From assembly GCA_963605415.1 (NCBI GenBank), contig CAVCUL010000002.1:124001-188000 (forward strand): a DNA stretch of 64,000 nt, read 5' to 3'. Position numbers and translations under genes: made by a program. The stretch is from CAG-217 sp963605415. GTDB taxonomy: Bacteria; Bacillota; Clostridia; Oscillospirales; Acutalibacteraceae. A model generated the notes under the pieces. The model was not told the DNA's origin, ran no database searches, and saw nothing but the letters and a program-made list of their open reading frames with translations. Positions 50,155 to 57,921 of this stretch are shown piece by piece (position 1 is the stretch's first letter; each line of letters opens with the position of its first letter).

Positions 50155-51324
50155 ATGAAAACACGGCAAAAGGCCCGTCAGGTACAGACGGCAGACTGTG
50201 TGCCTGTGAAGGGGAAAAAGAGCAAAAAGAAGGTGTGGGCTGTGGTAATCGGCGTTTTGCTGGCGATAATTCTGACGGCAATTGCATTTATTGAATTGAG
50301 TACCCTGCCCCGCAAGGACACGGCGGACAATGTGATCTACATTGGCGGTATGGTCACCTCAGACACAGTGGAGTACGCCGACGGCAGCGGCAAGGGGTTG
50401 CTGCGCAACCCGGTGGTGAAGATCATGCAGATGGTGTGGCGCTACTGCGACGGTGGCGACAAGGCCAAGCACGCGGCTCAGGACCCGCCCACGGTGACGG
50501 AAGTGAACGACCTGGCCTACATAGAGGACGGCAATCTGTATCATACACTGGATGTACTTTATCCAACGGACACCCAGCCCGACGCCAAGCTGCCGGTAAT
50601 CATTGACATTCACGGCGGCGGCTGGATGTATGCAGAAAAGGGGCTGAACCACCACTATTGTGCCGCTCTGGCAAACCGGGGATATGTGGTCTTTAATATC
50701 AACTACCGACTGGTGCCGGATGTGACGGTGAATGAGCAGCTGCAGGATGTGGCCCGGGCGCTGCGCTGGATTCGTGACCACGGCAGCGAATATCCCTGCG
50801 ATATGAGCAATATTTTGCTGACCGGCGACTCTGCAGGCGGGCAACTGGCGGCGTACAGTGCGGTGCTGATGCAAAGTGCCCAGCTGCGCAAGACCTTTGA
50901 CACGGTGGATCCGCAAATGGAGCTGACGGCGCTGCTGCTTACCTCGCCGGTGGCCTTTATGCGGGACGGCGGGTTGTTCAGCCTGTACACCAAGCCCATG
51001 TGGGGCACGGATTATAAAGACAAAGCCACTTATCCGTACATGGATTTTGACCAGATTATCGACTACGCCCAGGCGCTGCCGCCCACATATTTGATCACCA
51101 GCAGCGGAGATACCCTGGCAAATAAGCAGACCCGTCGGCTGTATAAAGTGTTACAGGCGCACGGGGTGCAAACGGAGATGAAGGACTACGCCAAGACGGA
51201 GTATAACCAGTCGCTGCCCCATGTATTCAGCGTGTTGCAGCCCTTTGAACCGGCAGGCACGGCGGCCATTGACAAGGCGCTGGCTTTTTATCAAAAGGCC
51301 ATAGCTGCCAAAGCGGCTCAATAA
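50155..51324 (+). CDS. Membrane-anchored alpha/beta-hydrolase (esterase/lipase, HSL-like)
   Basis: A 389-residue hydrolase. A very basic N-terminus (residues 1-25) and one membrane segment (about 26-46, VWAVVIGVLLAIILTAIAF) suggest an anchored, outward-facing catalytic domain. The oxyanion-hole motif is DIHGGGWMYAEK, the nucleophile elbow is TGDSAGGQLAA, and later segments ITSSGDTLANKQ and LPHVFSV supply the likely Asp and His. The family covers carboxylesterases and acetyl esterases; the substrate is unknown. It is driven by its own consensus promoter and closed by a terminator. Confidence 0.86.
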   Translation: MKTRQKARQVQTADCVPVKGKKSKKKVWAVVIGVLLAIILTAIAFIELSTLPRKDTADNVIYIGGMVTSDTVEYADGSGKGLLRNPVVKIMQMVWRYCDGGDKAKHAAQDPPTVTEVNDLAYIEDGNLYHTLDVLYPTDTQPDAKLPVIIDIHGGGWMYAEKGLNHHYCAALANRGYVVFNINYRLVPDVTVNEQLQDVARALRWIRDHGSEYPCDMSNILLTGDSAGGQLAAYSAVLMQSAQLRKTFDTVDPQMELTALLLTSPVAFMRDGGLFSLYTKPMWGTDYKDKATYPYMDFDQIIDYAQALPPTYLITSSGDTLANKQTRRLYKVLQAHGVQTEMKDYAKTEYNQSLPHVFSVLQPFEPAGTAAIDKALAFYQKAIAAKAAQ

Positions 51325-51338
51325 CAGAAAATCATTTG

Positions 51339-51373
51339 CACCTGTGTATTCATATGGTACGCAGGTGTTTTTT
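51339..51373 (+). terminator. Terminator after the esterase gene
   Basis: A 10-bp stem (CACCTGTGTA with TACGCAGGTG, one G-T pair) is followed by TTTTTT. Confidence 0.88.
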
Positions 51374-51397
51374 ATAGCCGATTGTTTTAATGGGTGG

Positions 51398-51426
51398 TTG
51401 CCTTTTAGGCGCCGGTTCGGTATAAT
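51398..51426 (+). promoter_or_regulatory. Sigma-A promoter of the amidohydrolase gene
   Basis: TTGCCT (51398-51403), a 17-base spacer, and TATAAT (51421-51426), 31 bases before the start. Confidence 0.75.
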
Positions 51427-51457
51427 GAGAGTATCAAAACAAATGAGGGGGAGCCTT

Positions 51458-52738
51458 ATGCGAACGGTATTTCAAAATTGTACGCTGTTGGACGGAACGG
51501 AGCAGATGACGCCCCGCCCCGGCACCGATGTGGCGATAGAAAATGGAAAAATTACACAGATCGGAAAGATCGCACCCACCAAGATGGATCGAGTGGTGGA
51601 CCTGAGCGGTAAATACCTGATGCCCGGCCTGATCAATCTGCATGTGCACCTGCCGGCGGGCGGCAAGCCCCAGAACAAGCCGATGAATACCACTGGGTTG
51701 ACGAAGATTGCTTTGTCCTCCGGTCTGTCCCGGGCGCTGGTGCTGCGGCTTTGCCATGCCTATGCCATGCAGGGGCTGCTGTCCGGTGTGACGACGATTC
51801 GTGCGGTAGGCGGTTTGGATAATCTGGACACCCGACTGCGGGACAAGATCAACGCCGGTAAACTGGACGGTCCGCGGATCTTGGCGGCCAACTATGCCAT
51901 CGGTGTGCCCCACGGCCACATGGTGGGTTCTGTGACCCGTCCGGCAGAGACGGTGGCGGACGCAGTGCGCATGGTGGATCAGCTTCACGGCCAAAATGTA
52001 GATCTGATCAAGCTGATGATCACCGGCGGCGTGATGGACGCCAAAGTGAAGGGCGAGCCGGGACGGCTGATGATGCAGGCGGATATGATCAAGGCCTGCT
52101 GCGACCGTGCGCATAGCCATGGTCTAAAGGTGGCTGCTCATGTGCAAAGTCCGGAGGGAGTGCGCACGGCAGTGCTCAACGGTGTGGACTCTATTGAACA
52201 TGGATCCACCTTGTCTGAAGCAGAGTTACAGGCGTTCCACAAAAGCGGTGCAGTGTTGGTGTGTACCCTGTCGCCGGCTATGCCTATGGCCAAGTTCCAA
52301 AGGGAGACTTTGGGTATTACTGAAGCGGTGCAGTACAACTCCAATTTGGTGTACAATAATATGATTCTGGGTGCCAAGGCTGCGCTGGCGGACGGTGTAA
52401 CCGTTGGTTTGGGTACAGACACCGGCTGCCCGTATACTACCCATTACAATATGTGGCGGGAATTGCATTATTTTGAAAAGAATGTGGGCGTTACAGCGGC
52501 ATTTGCTCTGTATACTGCTACCCTGAACAATGCCCGTATTTTGGGCCTTGGCGATGTGACCGGCAGCGTAGAGGTGGGCAAGTGCGCCGATCTGCTCATC
52601 GCAAACAGTGATCCGCTGGCGGACTTCCGTGCCCTGGAGCAGCCGTATATGGTAGTGGCGCGTGGCAAGATCTATGAACGCCCGCAAATTAAAAAATACC
52701 CCGCCTGCGAAGCGGAGCTGGATAAGTATTACGATTGA
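51458..52738 (+). CDS. Metal-dependent amidohydrolase, imidazolonepropionase/prolidase-like group
   Basis: A 426-residue amidohydrolase-superfamily enzyme. The metal-binding HxH motif is in LINLHVHLPAGG, later metal ligands are in KVAAHVQSPEG and SIEHGSTLSE, and the Asp in VGLGTDTGCPYTTH. The lysine of VDLIKLMITGG could be the bridging ligand. The order fits the group that includes imidazolonepropionase and Xaa-Pro dipeptidase-like proteins, but the substrate is unknown. ATG 51458 follows GAGGGGGAG. It is a single-gene unit. Confidence 0.85.
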   Translation: MRTVFQNCTLLDGTEQMTPRPGTDVAIENGKITQIGKIAPTKMDRVVDLSGKYLMPGLINLHVHLPAGGKPQNKPMNTTGLTKIALSSGLSRALVLRLCHAYAMQGLLSGVTTIRAVGGLDNLDTRLRDKINAGKLDGPRILAANYAIGVPHGHMVGSVTRPAETVADAVRMVDQLHGQNVDLIKLMITGGVMDAKVKGEPGRLMMQADMIKACCDRAHSHGLKVAAHVQSPEGVRTAVLNGVDSIEHGSTLSEAELQAFHKSGAVLVCTLSPAMPMAKFQRETLGITEAVQYNSNLVYNNMILGAKAALADGVTVGLGTDTGCPYTTHYNMWRELHYFEKNVGVTAAFALYTATLNNARILGLGDVTGSVEVGKCADLLIANSDPLADFRALEQPYMVVARGKIYERPQIKKYPACEAELDKYYD

Positions 52739-52777
52739 TGGAAACACCCAATATATGCAAACCACTTTGCAAATGAG

Positions 52778-52805
52778 AAATCGCCACCTTTCCAGGTGGC
52801 GATTT
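52778..52805. terminator. Bidirectional terminator after the amidohydrolase gene
   Basis: AAATCGCCACC (52778-52788) pairs perfectly with GGTGGCGATTT (52795-52805). The T run is short. It separates the gene from the converging toxin-antitoxin pair. Confidence 0.7.
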
Positions 52806-52827
52806 GTAATTACAGGTGTATTCCATT

Positions 52828-53139
52828 TTACTTTCCAAATAGAATTCGCATAAAATCTCGTCTACCATATAACACACGCACAATAAGCACTGTGTTATTT
52901 TCTATACGATAAAAAGCCGTATAGTTGCCACAAACGAGAAAACGATAATTTGTGCCCAAATCAATGACTGCATCCAGCGGAGCACTGGAATTAGGAAATG
53001 TTCCCAATCTGTTAATGTGTTCCATAATTTTTGCAATCGTAGAAATCGCAGCTTGTTCATTACAGAGTTCGTTTGTAATATACGCTTTTATTTGCTGCAA
53101 ATCATTTATTGCCTCCGGTGAAAACTTTATATCAGCCAT
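52828..53139 (-). CDS. ParE/RelE-family toxin
   Basis: A 103-residue type II toxin-like protein: IKFSPEAINDLQQIKAYI at the start, YRFLVCGNYTAFYRIE in the core, and the C-terminal RVLYGRRDFMRILF typical of the ParE/RelE superfamily. The target (ribosome-bound mRNA or gyrase) cannot be told. It starts at 53139 (MADIKF), 8 bases inside the end of the antitoxin gene, the normal coupled antitoxin-first order. The region is visibly more AT-rich than its surroundings, suggesting acquisition by transfer. Confidence 0.9.
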   Translation of the reverse strand: MADIKFSPEAINDLQQIKAYITNELCNEQAAISTIAKIMEHINRLGTFPNSSAPLDAVIDLGTNYRFLVCGNYTAFYRIENNTVLIVRVLYGRRDFMRILFGK

Positions 53140-53386
53140 TTGCAACTCCCAACATTTTTTCTACTTCAGCAAAATCAGTCCAACCTTTTTCTTTGCCGGA
53201 TTGCTCACCTTTTGAGAGTTCTCCCATAAGTTTTATTATAGCTTTTGTCTTTTCATATTCTTCCATATCGACAATTGCATATCTTCCTCTGCCGTTTTTG
53301 GTAAGAAAAACAGGTTCACCTACGGATATATCTCTCAATACTTCGGTATAATTTCTTAAATCGGATACAGGTTTAATATTTGGCAT
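53132..53386 (-). CDS. Phd/YefM-family antitoxin
   Basis: An 84-residue DNA-binding antitoxin. The N-terminal Phd/YefM domain reads IKPVSDLRNYTEVLRDISVG, then EPVFLTKNGRGRYAIVDMEEYE. The C-terminal half (about 50-84, KAIIKLMGELSKGEQSGKEK) is the charged, probably disordered toxin-binding part. It would repress its own promoter together with the toxin. Confidence 0.9.
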   Translation of the reverse strand: MPNIKPVSDLRNYTEVLRDISVGEPVFLTKNGRGRYAIVDMEEYEKTKAIIKLMGELSKGEQSGKEKGWTDFAEVEKMLGVANG

Positions 53387-53415
53387 AATACTGCACCATC
53401 CTTTCTGCTGTATTT

Positions 53416-53444
53416 ATTATATGCTAATTCTTCGTAAAATACAA
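53416..53444 (-). promoter_or_regulatory. Promoter of the toxin-antitoxin pair
   Basis: On the minus strand TTGTAT (53444-53439), a 17-base spacer, then TATAAT (53421-53416), 30 bases before the antitoxin start. Confidence 0.7.
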
Positions 53445-53516
53445 CAGCAAAATGAAAATCGGTATCATTTTACCAGAGATACGGTTACAGATTTATAAAA
53501 TCGAACAGGCATAAAC

Positions 53517-53549
53517 AAAGAGGTCGTTCCGTAAGGGACGACCTCTTTT
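53517..53549. terminator. Terminator of the ech-hyp operon
   Basis: AAAGAGGTCGT (53517-53527) pairs perfectly with ACGACCTCTTT (53538-53548). It lies 16 bases past the last minus-strand stop, with T-rich sequence on that strand. Confidence 0.85.
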
Positions 53550-53564
53550 GCGTGGGTTGATATT

Positions 53565-54041
53565 TTATTTTTCCTGGATCTCTTTGCCGGTGATGTGCTC
53601 AATTTGGATCTCAAACATCTGGACAGCTTTGCCGTGTTTTTTGATTTCCTCGGCTACCGCTTCGGTGCCGGGGTAGTATTTCATGGCCAACTGCTCCAGA
53701 TAAAGTTGCGCCTTATCGCCCGGAGGCAACAGGCGGCAACGACCGAAAGCAACTGCGCTTTGCACATAGGGTGCCCAGAGCGTTTCCCGAACGCATTCGT
53801 TGCCGTAGACGGTAAAGCATACCTTGTCACAGGCGGTGATGGCATCAAATTTATGACCGGCTTTGGCGCCGTGAAAATAGATGCTGTTGCTGTTATCGTC
53901 GTAGATGTAATTGACCGGCACCGCATAGGGGTAGTCGTCGTCTCCGTGGACAGCCAGCACGCCCCGTCGACTGCTGTGCAGCAGCTGTCGGGTGGCGGTC
54001 AGGTCGATTGCTCTTTCTTTTCTGCGAATGGGTCGAAACAT
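53565..54041 (-). CDS. NimA-like pyridoxamine 5'-phosphate oxidase-fold flavoprotein
   Basis: A 158-residue split-barrel protein. It begins MFRPIRRKERAIDLTA and has GVLAVHGDDDYPYAVPVNYIYD followed by IYFHGAKAGHKFDAI, the arrangement of the group containing NimA 5-nitroimidazole reductases. FMN binding is likely. AAAGGACG precedes ATG 54041. It lies 50 bases after the EFR1 gene and is the last gene of the long minus-strand unit, so it may draw electrons from the redox proteins encoded before it, but this is inference. Confidence 0.85.
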   Translation of the reverse strand: MFRPIRRKERAIDLTATRQLLHSSRRGVLAVHGDDDYPYAVPVNYIYDDNSNSIYFHGAKAGHKFDAITACDKVCFTVYGNECVRETLWAPYVQSAVAFGRCRLLPPGDKAQLYLEQLAMKYYPGTEAVAEEIKKHGKAVQMFEIQIEHITGKEIQEK

Positions 54042-54091
54042 AGGGCGTCCTTTCTTAACTGTGTTTGGGTCTGTGGATCTTATTTCTGCGA

Positions 54092-54859
54092 TCACCGGTC
54101 TGCCGGTCGGTAGGGCGGGCAGGTATAGATCCGGCGGGTGCGGCTCTTTTTGCCGTAGGCGATGGCCGCCTTGGGGCAATAGCTGATGCAGGCCATGCAG
54201 TGGGTGCAGTGGCCGTTCCATCGGGGCTTGCCGCCTTGCAGTTCAATATTGTTCATGGGGCACAGGGCGGCGCATTTGCCGCAGCCGATACAGCTGTCGT
54301 CCACCGTAAACGTCCGGTCGTGGACGCAGGCTTTGTAAAAAACCGGGTTGACGATATAGGTCATAAACTTGCCAAAGGCAGTGGGTTTTGGCTCCGTTAC
54401 GGGTTTGCTCTGCACAATGGAAGCAGCGGCCTGTTCCAGCGCAGGCACTGCCGCGGCAAGAAGATCGTTCACTTCTTCCGCCGAGTTAGGGGTAGGGAAC
54501 AGGGCAATGTAATTCTCCGGCATAACGATCTCTGCCGTGCCCATATACTCCAGCTCCAGCCGGGCGCAGAGCTTGCGGTTTGTCTCCGGGGCGCTATGCA
54601 CCTCACCGCCGCAGGTCATCACAAAGTACGCCTGTCTGCTGCCTGTAAAGGGGCAGCGAGCCAGAAAATCCGCAAAAATATGGGGGATCTGCCAGGCGTA
54701 GGTGGGACAGACAAACACCCAGGGGGTCACGGAATGGAACCGAGGCGTGGTACCGCCTTTGATAAAGGGGTTGCAGTCCCGGACCGTGTCGCCCAGCCTG
54801 TGCCCCAGCAGCTCTGCTGCATAGCGGCTGTTGCCGGTTCCGGTGTAATACAAGATCAT
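54092..54859 (-). CDS. EFR1-family flavodoxin-ferredoxin fusion
   Basis: A 255-residue redox protein. The N-terminal flavodoxin-like domain (about 1-160) starts ILYYTGTGNSRYAAELL, the FMN phosphate loop, followed by PTYAWQIPHIFADFL. The C-terminal part has two [4Fe-4S] ferredoxin motifs, CIGCGKCAALCPMNN and CTHCMACISYCPKAA. It is likely a soluble electron carrier between iron-sulphur and flavin partners. GAGGAG precedes the ATG. It lies 26 bases after hypE in the hydrogenase operon. Confidence 0.9.
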   Translation of the reverse strand: MILYYTGTGNSRYAAELLGHRLGDTVRDCNPFIKGGTTPRFHSVTPWVFVCPTYAWQIPHIFADFLARCPFTGSRQAYFVMTCGGEVHSAPETNRKLCARLELEYMGTAEIVMPENYIALFPTPNSAEEVNDLLAAAVPALEQAAASIVQSKPVTEPKPTAFGKFMTYIVNPVFYKACVHDRTFTVDDSCIGCGKCAALCPMNNIELQGGKPRWNGHCTHCMACISYCPKAAIAYGKKSRTRRIYTCPPYRPADR

Positions 54860-54885
54860 AAGAAAACTCCTCTAATAGGTCAAAA

Positions 54886-55866
54886 TCAGCAAATTCTGGG
54901 CAGGCCCTCGCCGTACAGCACGCTGACCCGGCGCTTGCCGCCAATGGGGGTGAGCGCCACAACGCCCTCACCGTTTGTCACAGTGCCGATGGCGGCCGCC
55001 TCTGCGCCGTAGCGGCTGGCACGCAGCTGTTCCAGTGCCCGGTCTGCCTGGTGGGCAGGTACGGCAGCCAGCAGCTTGCCCTCGTTGCCCATATGCAACA
55101 GTTCCAGCCCTAAAATATGGGCAAAGGCGCGCACATCCTCGTGCACCGGGATAGCCGCTTCGTCGATCTCTATGCCGCAGTTCGCTGCCTCTGCCAGCTC
55201 GCACAGCACGGTGCCCAGGCCGCCCCGGGTAATGTCCCGCAAGGTGTGCACATCAACGCCCCCTTGCAGCAGGGCGGTGACCATATCGCCCAGGGGGGCG
55301 CAGTCGGACTGAATGGTGTTGTCCATGCCCATGCGGGCAGAGAGAATGGCTGCGTGGTGGTCGCCCATGGCGCCGCTGACCAGCAGGGTATCTCCCGGCT
55401 GCAATGCGGTGGCGGCAATGTGTGTGCCGGTGGGCAAAAAGCCCACTCCGGCGGTGTTGATATAAATATTGCCGCTGCCATCCACCACCTTGGTGTCGCC
55501 GGCAACGATGGTCACACCGGCCTCTGCGGCGGTGGCTGCCATGGACCGGGCAATGCGGCTGAGATCCTCGGTGGTGCACCCGGTCTCCAAAATAAAACCG
55601 ACGGTCAGATACTTGGGGGTAGCGCCCCGCATCAGCAGGTCGTTGACGGTGCCGCACACCGCCAGGCGGCCAATGTCGCCGCCGGGGAAGAACAGGGGTT
55701 GCACCACAAAGCTGTCTGTGGTGACGGCCAGCTGTTCGCAGCCGGGCACCACGGCACTGTCGTCCATTTGGCGCAGGATGGGATTGTCAAAAGCCTTGGC
55801 AAACACGGTGCGGATCAGTTCTCCGGTGGCCGCGCCGCCGCTGCCGTGGGCAAGGGTGATTTCCAT
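54886..55866 (-). CDS. hypE: Hydrogenase maturation protein HypE
   Basis: Dehydrates the carbamoyl group passed by HypF to give the thiocyanate that supplies the cyanide ligands of the NiFe centre. The protein starts ITLAHGSGGAATGELI and has the PurM-like core (DDSAVVP, GDTKVVDG, ITRGGLGTVLCELA). It ends in the diagnostic PRIC, whose C-terminal Cys carries the CN group. 326 residues, AAAAGGAG upstream. It follows murI by 11 bases. Confidence 0.97.
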   Translation of the reverse strand: MEITLAHGSGGAATGELIRTVFAKAFDNPILRQMDDSAVVPGCEQLAVTTDSFVVQPLFFPGGDIGRLAVCGTVNDLLMRGATPKYLTVGFILETGCTTEDLSRIARSMAATAAEAGVTIVAGDTKVVDGSGNIYINTAGVGFLPTGTHIAATALQPGDTLLVSGAMGDHHAAILSARMGMDNTIQSDCAPLGDMVTALLQGGVDVHTLRDITRGGLGTVLCELAEAANCGIEIDEAAIPVHEDVRAFAHILGLELLHMGNEGKLLAAVPAHQADRALEQLRASRYGAEAAAIGTVTNGEGVVALTPIGGKRRVSVLYGEGLPRIC

Positions 55867-55877
55867 AACGGCTCCTT

Positions 55878-56660
55878 TTATTCTATGGGATACATCTTCT
55901 CTAAATGCGCCAGCACATCGCGGATAAATTGCAGCTGTGCCGGATCGGTGATCTGCCGCCCGGAGGCAAAGTAGGTGACCCCCGGTGCGCTTTCGTAGGT
56001 GGCAGGCAGGTCGGTCACCTTGCGGATCAGCTGGCGCACAGTGCCGGCGTTGCCGTCCACAAAGTGCATTTGGGGCGGCAGCAGGGTGCGCAGCTCCTGC
56101 TTAAACAGATTAAAGTGGGTGCACCCCAGCACAAAGGCGGCGTAGTCCGCCAAGTTGAATGGAGCCAGCTGCTCGCTTAAATAGGCGTGTACCTGCGCAC
56201 CGGTGTACATGCCCTTTTCTGCAAAGCGCACCAGCCCGGGCAGGGGCAGCAGATCCACCAGGTGGTGGTCGTCGTAGTGCTCCACCAGGCATTTCAGCTT
56301 GTTGCCCTTTATGGTAATGGGGGTGGCTGCCACCAGCACCCGGTGGGTATCGTCCCGGTCCAGTGCCAGCTTGACCGCCGGTTCCATACCGATGATGGGC
56401 AGCGGGTAGCGGTCCCGCAGGGTGGCTGCCGCCGCGCTGGTGGCGGTGTTGCAGGCCAGCACAATGGCGTCCGCTCCCCGGTCCATGAGAAAGCGCACCG
56501 CTTCATCTGTGTAGGTCAAAATTTGTTCTCTGGTCTTTTCGCCGTAGGGCACATGGTCCTCATCGGCGTAGTATAAAAAATGGGCCTCCGGCAGCATTCG
56601 CTTGGCCTGGTAGAGAACGGACAGGCCGCCGATGCCGGAGTCAAAAATGGCAATGTTCAT
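55878..56660 (-). CDS. murI: Glutamate racemase
   Basis: Makes D-glutamate for peptidoglycan. The 260-residue protein has the N-terminal IAIFDSGIGGLSVL motif, the first catalytic Cys in VLACNTATSAAA, and the second in VLGCTHFNLF, with PYGEKTREQI near the substrate. It sits between hypD (6 bases upstream) and hypE (11 bases downstream), so it is cotranscribed with hydrogenase maturation genes, an arrangement without obvious biochemical logic. Confidence 0.96.
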   Translation of the reverse strand: MNIAIFDSGIGGLSVLYQAKRMLPEAHFLYYADEDHVPYGEKTREQILTYTDEAVRFLMDRGADAIVLACNTATSAAAATLRDRYPLPIIGMEPAVKLALDRDDTHRVLVAATPITIKGNKLKCLVEHYDDHHLVDLLPLPGLVRFAEKGMYTGAQVHAYLSEQLAPFNLADYAAFVLGCTHFNLFKQELRTLLPPQMHFVDGNAGTVRQLIRKVTDLPATYESAPGVTYFASGRQITDPAQLQFIRDVLAHLEKMYPIE

Positions 56661-56666
56661 AGTGGT

Positions 56667-57707
56667 TTACATCCTGTGATTGAGATATGCGTTGTGGCAG
56701 CTGCCCTCGCCGGACACCATACAGGCGCCCCGGGGACTGCCGGGGGTACAGGCCGTGCCAAACAGGGGGCAGGCCGTTGGGGGGATGGCGCCGACGATGA
56801 CCCGGGCGCACCGACAGCCGCTTTGAGCCGCCGCGTCTGCGGTCAGTTGGGCGCTACCGGCGTCTAACTGCCGGTACTGGGGGCGCAGCACCAGTCCGGA
56901 GCCGGGCAAAATGCCCAGTCCCCGCCAGGCGGCGTTTGCAGGTTCAAAGTATCGGTCCACCAGCGCCCGTGCCGCAGGGTTGCCCTCCGGTCGAACGGCG
57001 GTGGGGTAGAGATTTTTGCACACACCCTGCCCGGCTAAGCGGACCAGCGCGTACAGGCTGCATAGCAGCTCCTCCCCGGTAAAGCCGCTGATCACAAAGG
57101 GCAGACCTTGCGCCGCAGCCAGTCGGTGCCAGGGGCCTTCGCCGGTGATCACCGCCACATGACCCGGGGCCAAAAAGCCGTCGATCTTCGTCTCGCCTTT
57201 GCACAGAGCCCGCACTGCCGGTGGCATGGTCTTGAGTGCCGTCAGCAGCTGCACATTGGAGATTTGCTCTTTTATAATGGTGTCCGCCAGCACCGCATAC
57301 ACCGGGGCGGTGGTCTCAAACCCTACGGCGGCGAACACAAACCGGGTGTTCGGCTCCGCCTTGGCAAGGGACAGCACCTCCAGCGGAGAATAGACCATTT
57401 GCACCCGCCCACCGGCAGCCACGCACTGCTCCAGCGCCCGGGTACTGCCGGGCACCCGCAGCAGATCGCCAAAGGTGCACACGCACACCCCCGGCTCCAT
57501 CGCCAGGTCACACAGCCGGTCAATATAGGCCGATACGCTGACGCACACCGGGCAGCCCGGGCCGCTGATCAGGTGAATGTGGGGCGACAAAATGGCAGGT
57601 ATGCCGTTCTCGCTGATGGCGGCGGTGTGGGTGCCGCAAATCTCCATAAAAGTCAGGGGCGGGCCAGGATAGTCGGCCAGCGCCCGGCGAATGTCCGCAA
57701 GGTTCAT
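56667..57707 (-). CDS. hypD: Hydrogenase maturation protein HypD
   Basis: Iron-sulphur scaffold on which Fe(CN)2CO is assembled with HypC. Family motifs are MEICGTHTAAISENGI, ISGPGCPVC and FAAVGFETTAP. A C-terminal Cys set (CRCARVIVG, CPLFGTAC, GACMVSGEGSC) should bind the [4Fe-4S] cluster. ATG 57707 (MNLADIRRALADY) overlaps the hypC stop by 4 bases and gives 346 residues. Confidence 0.97.
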   Translation of the reverse strand: MNLADIRRALADYPGPPLTFMEICGTHTAAISENGIPAILSPHIHLISGPGCPVCVSVSAYIDRLCDLAMEPGVCVCTFGDLLRVPGSTRALEQCVAAGGRVQMVYSPLEVLSLAKAEPNTRFVFAAVGFETTAPVYAVLADTIIKEQISNVQLLTALKTMPPAVRALCKGETKIDGFLAPGHVAVITGEGPWHRLAAAQGLPFVISGFTGEELLCSLYALVRLAGQGVCKNLYPTAVRPEGNPAARALVDRYFEPANAAWRGLGILPGSGLVLRPQYRQLDAGSAQLTADAAAQSGCRCARVIVGAIPPTACPLFGTACTPGSPRGACMVSGEGSCHNAYLNHRM

Positions 57708-57919
57708 AGCAGAGACTCCAGTTCTGCCAGCAGGTCGTTCATCTCCCGGGCCTGGCTCTCGCTGAGCACCTGGATCACCAGCCCGGCGTGCACCAGCACC
57801 CAGTCGCCCACTTGGGCTTTGACCACGCCCAGGTTGGCAGGCACCCGGTTGCCGCTGTACGCTACCGTGGCGGTGGTGCCGTTGATGGATAGGATTTTGC
57901 CGGGTGCGGCAACGCACAT
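57704..57919 (-). CDS. hypC: Hydrogenase maturation chaperone HypC
   Basis: A 71-residue chaperone that carries Fe(CN)2CO from HypD to the large subunit. It begins MCVAAPGKIL, with the essential N-terminal Cys exposed after Met removal. GGAGG lies 8 bases before this ATG. Another ATG two codons earlier is too close to GGAGG and would bury the Cys. It starts 2 bases after the hypF stop. Confidence 0.95.
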   Translation of the reverse strand: MCVAAPGKILSINGTTATVAYSGNRVPANLGVVKAQVGDWVLVHAGLVIQVLSESQAREMNDLLAELESLL

Positions 57920-57921
57920 AG

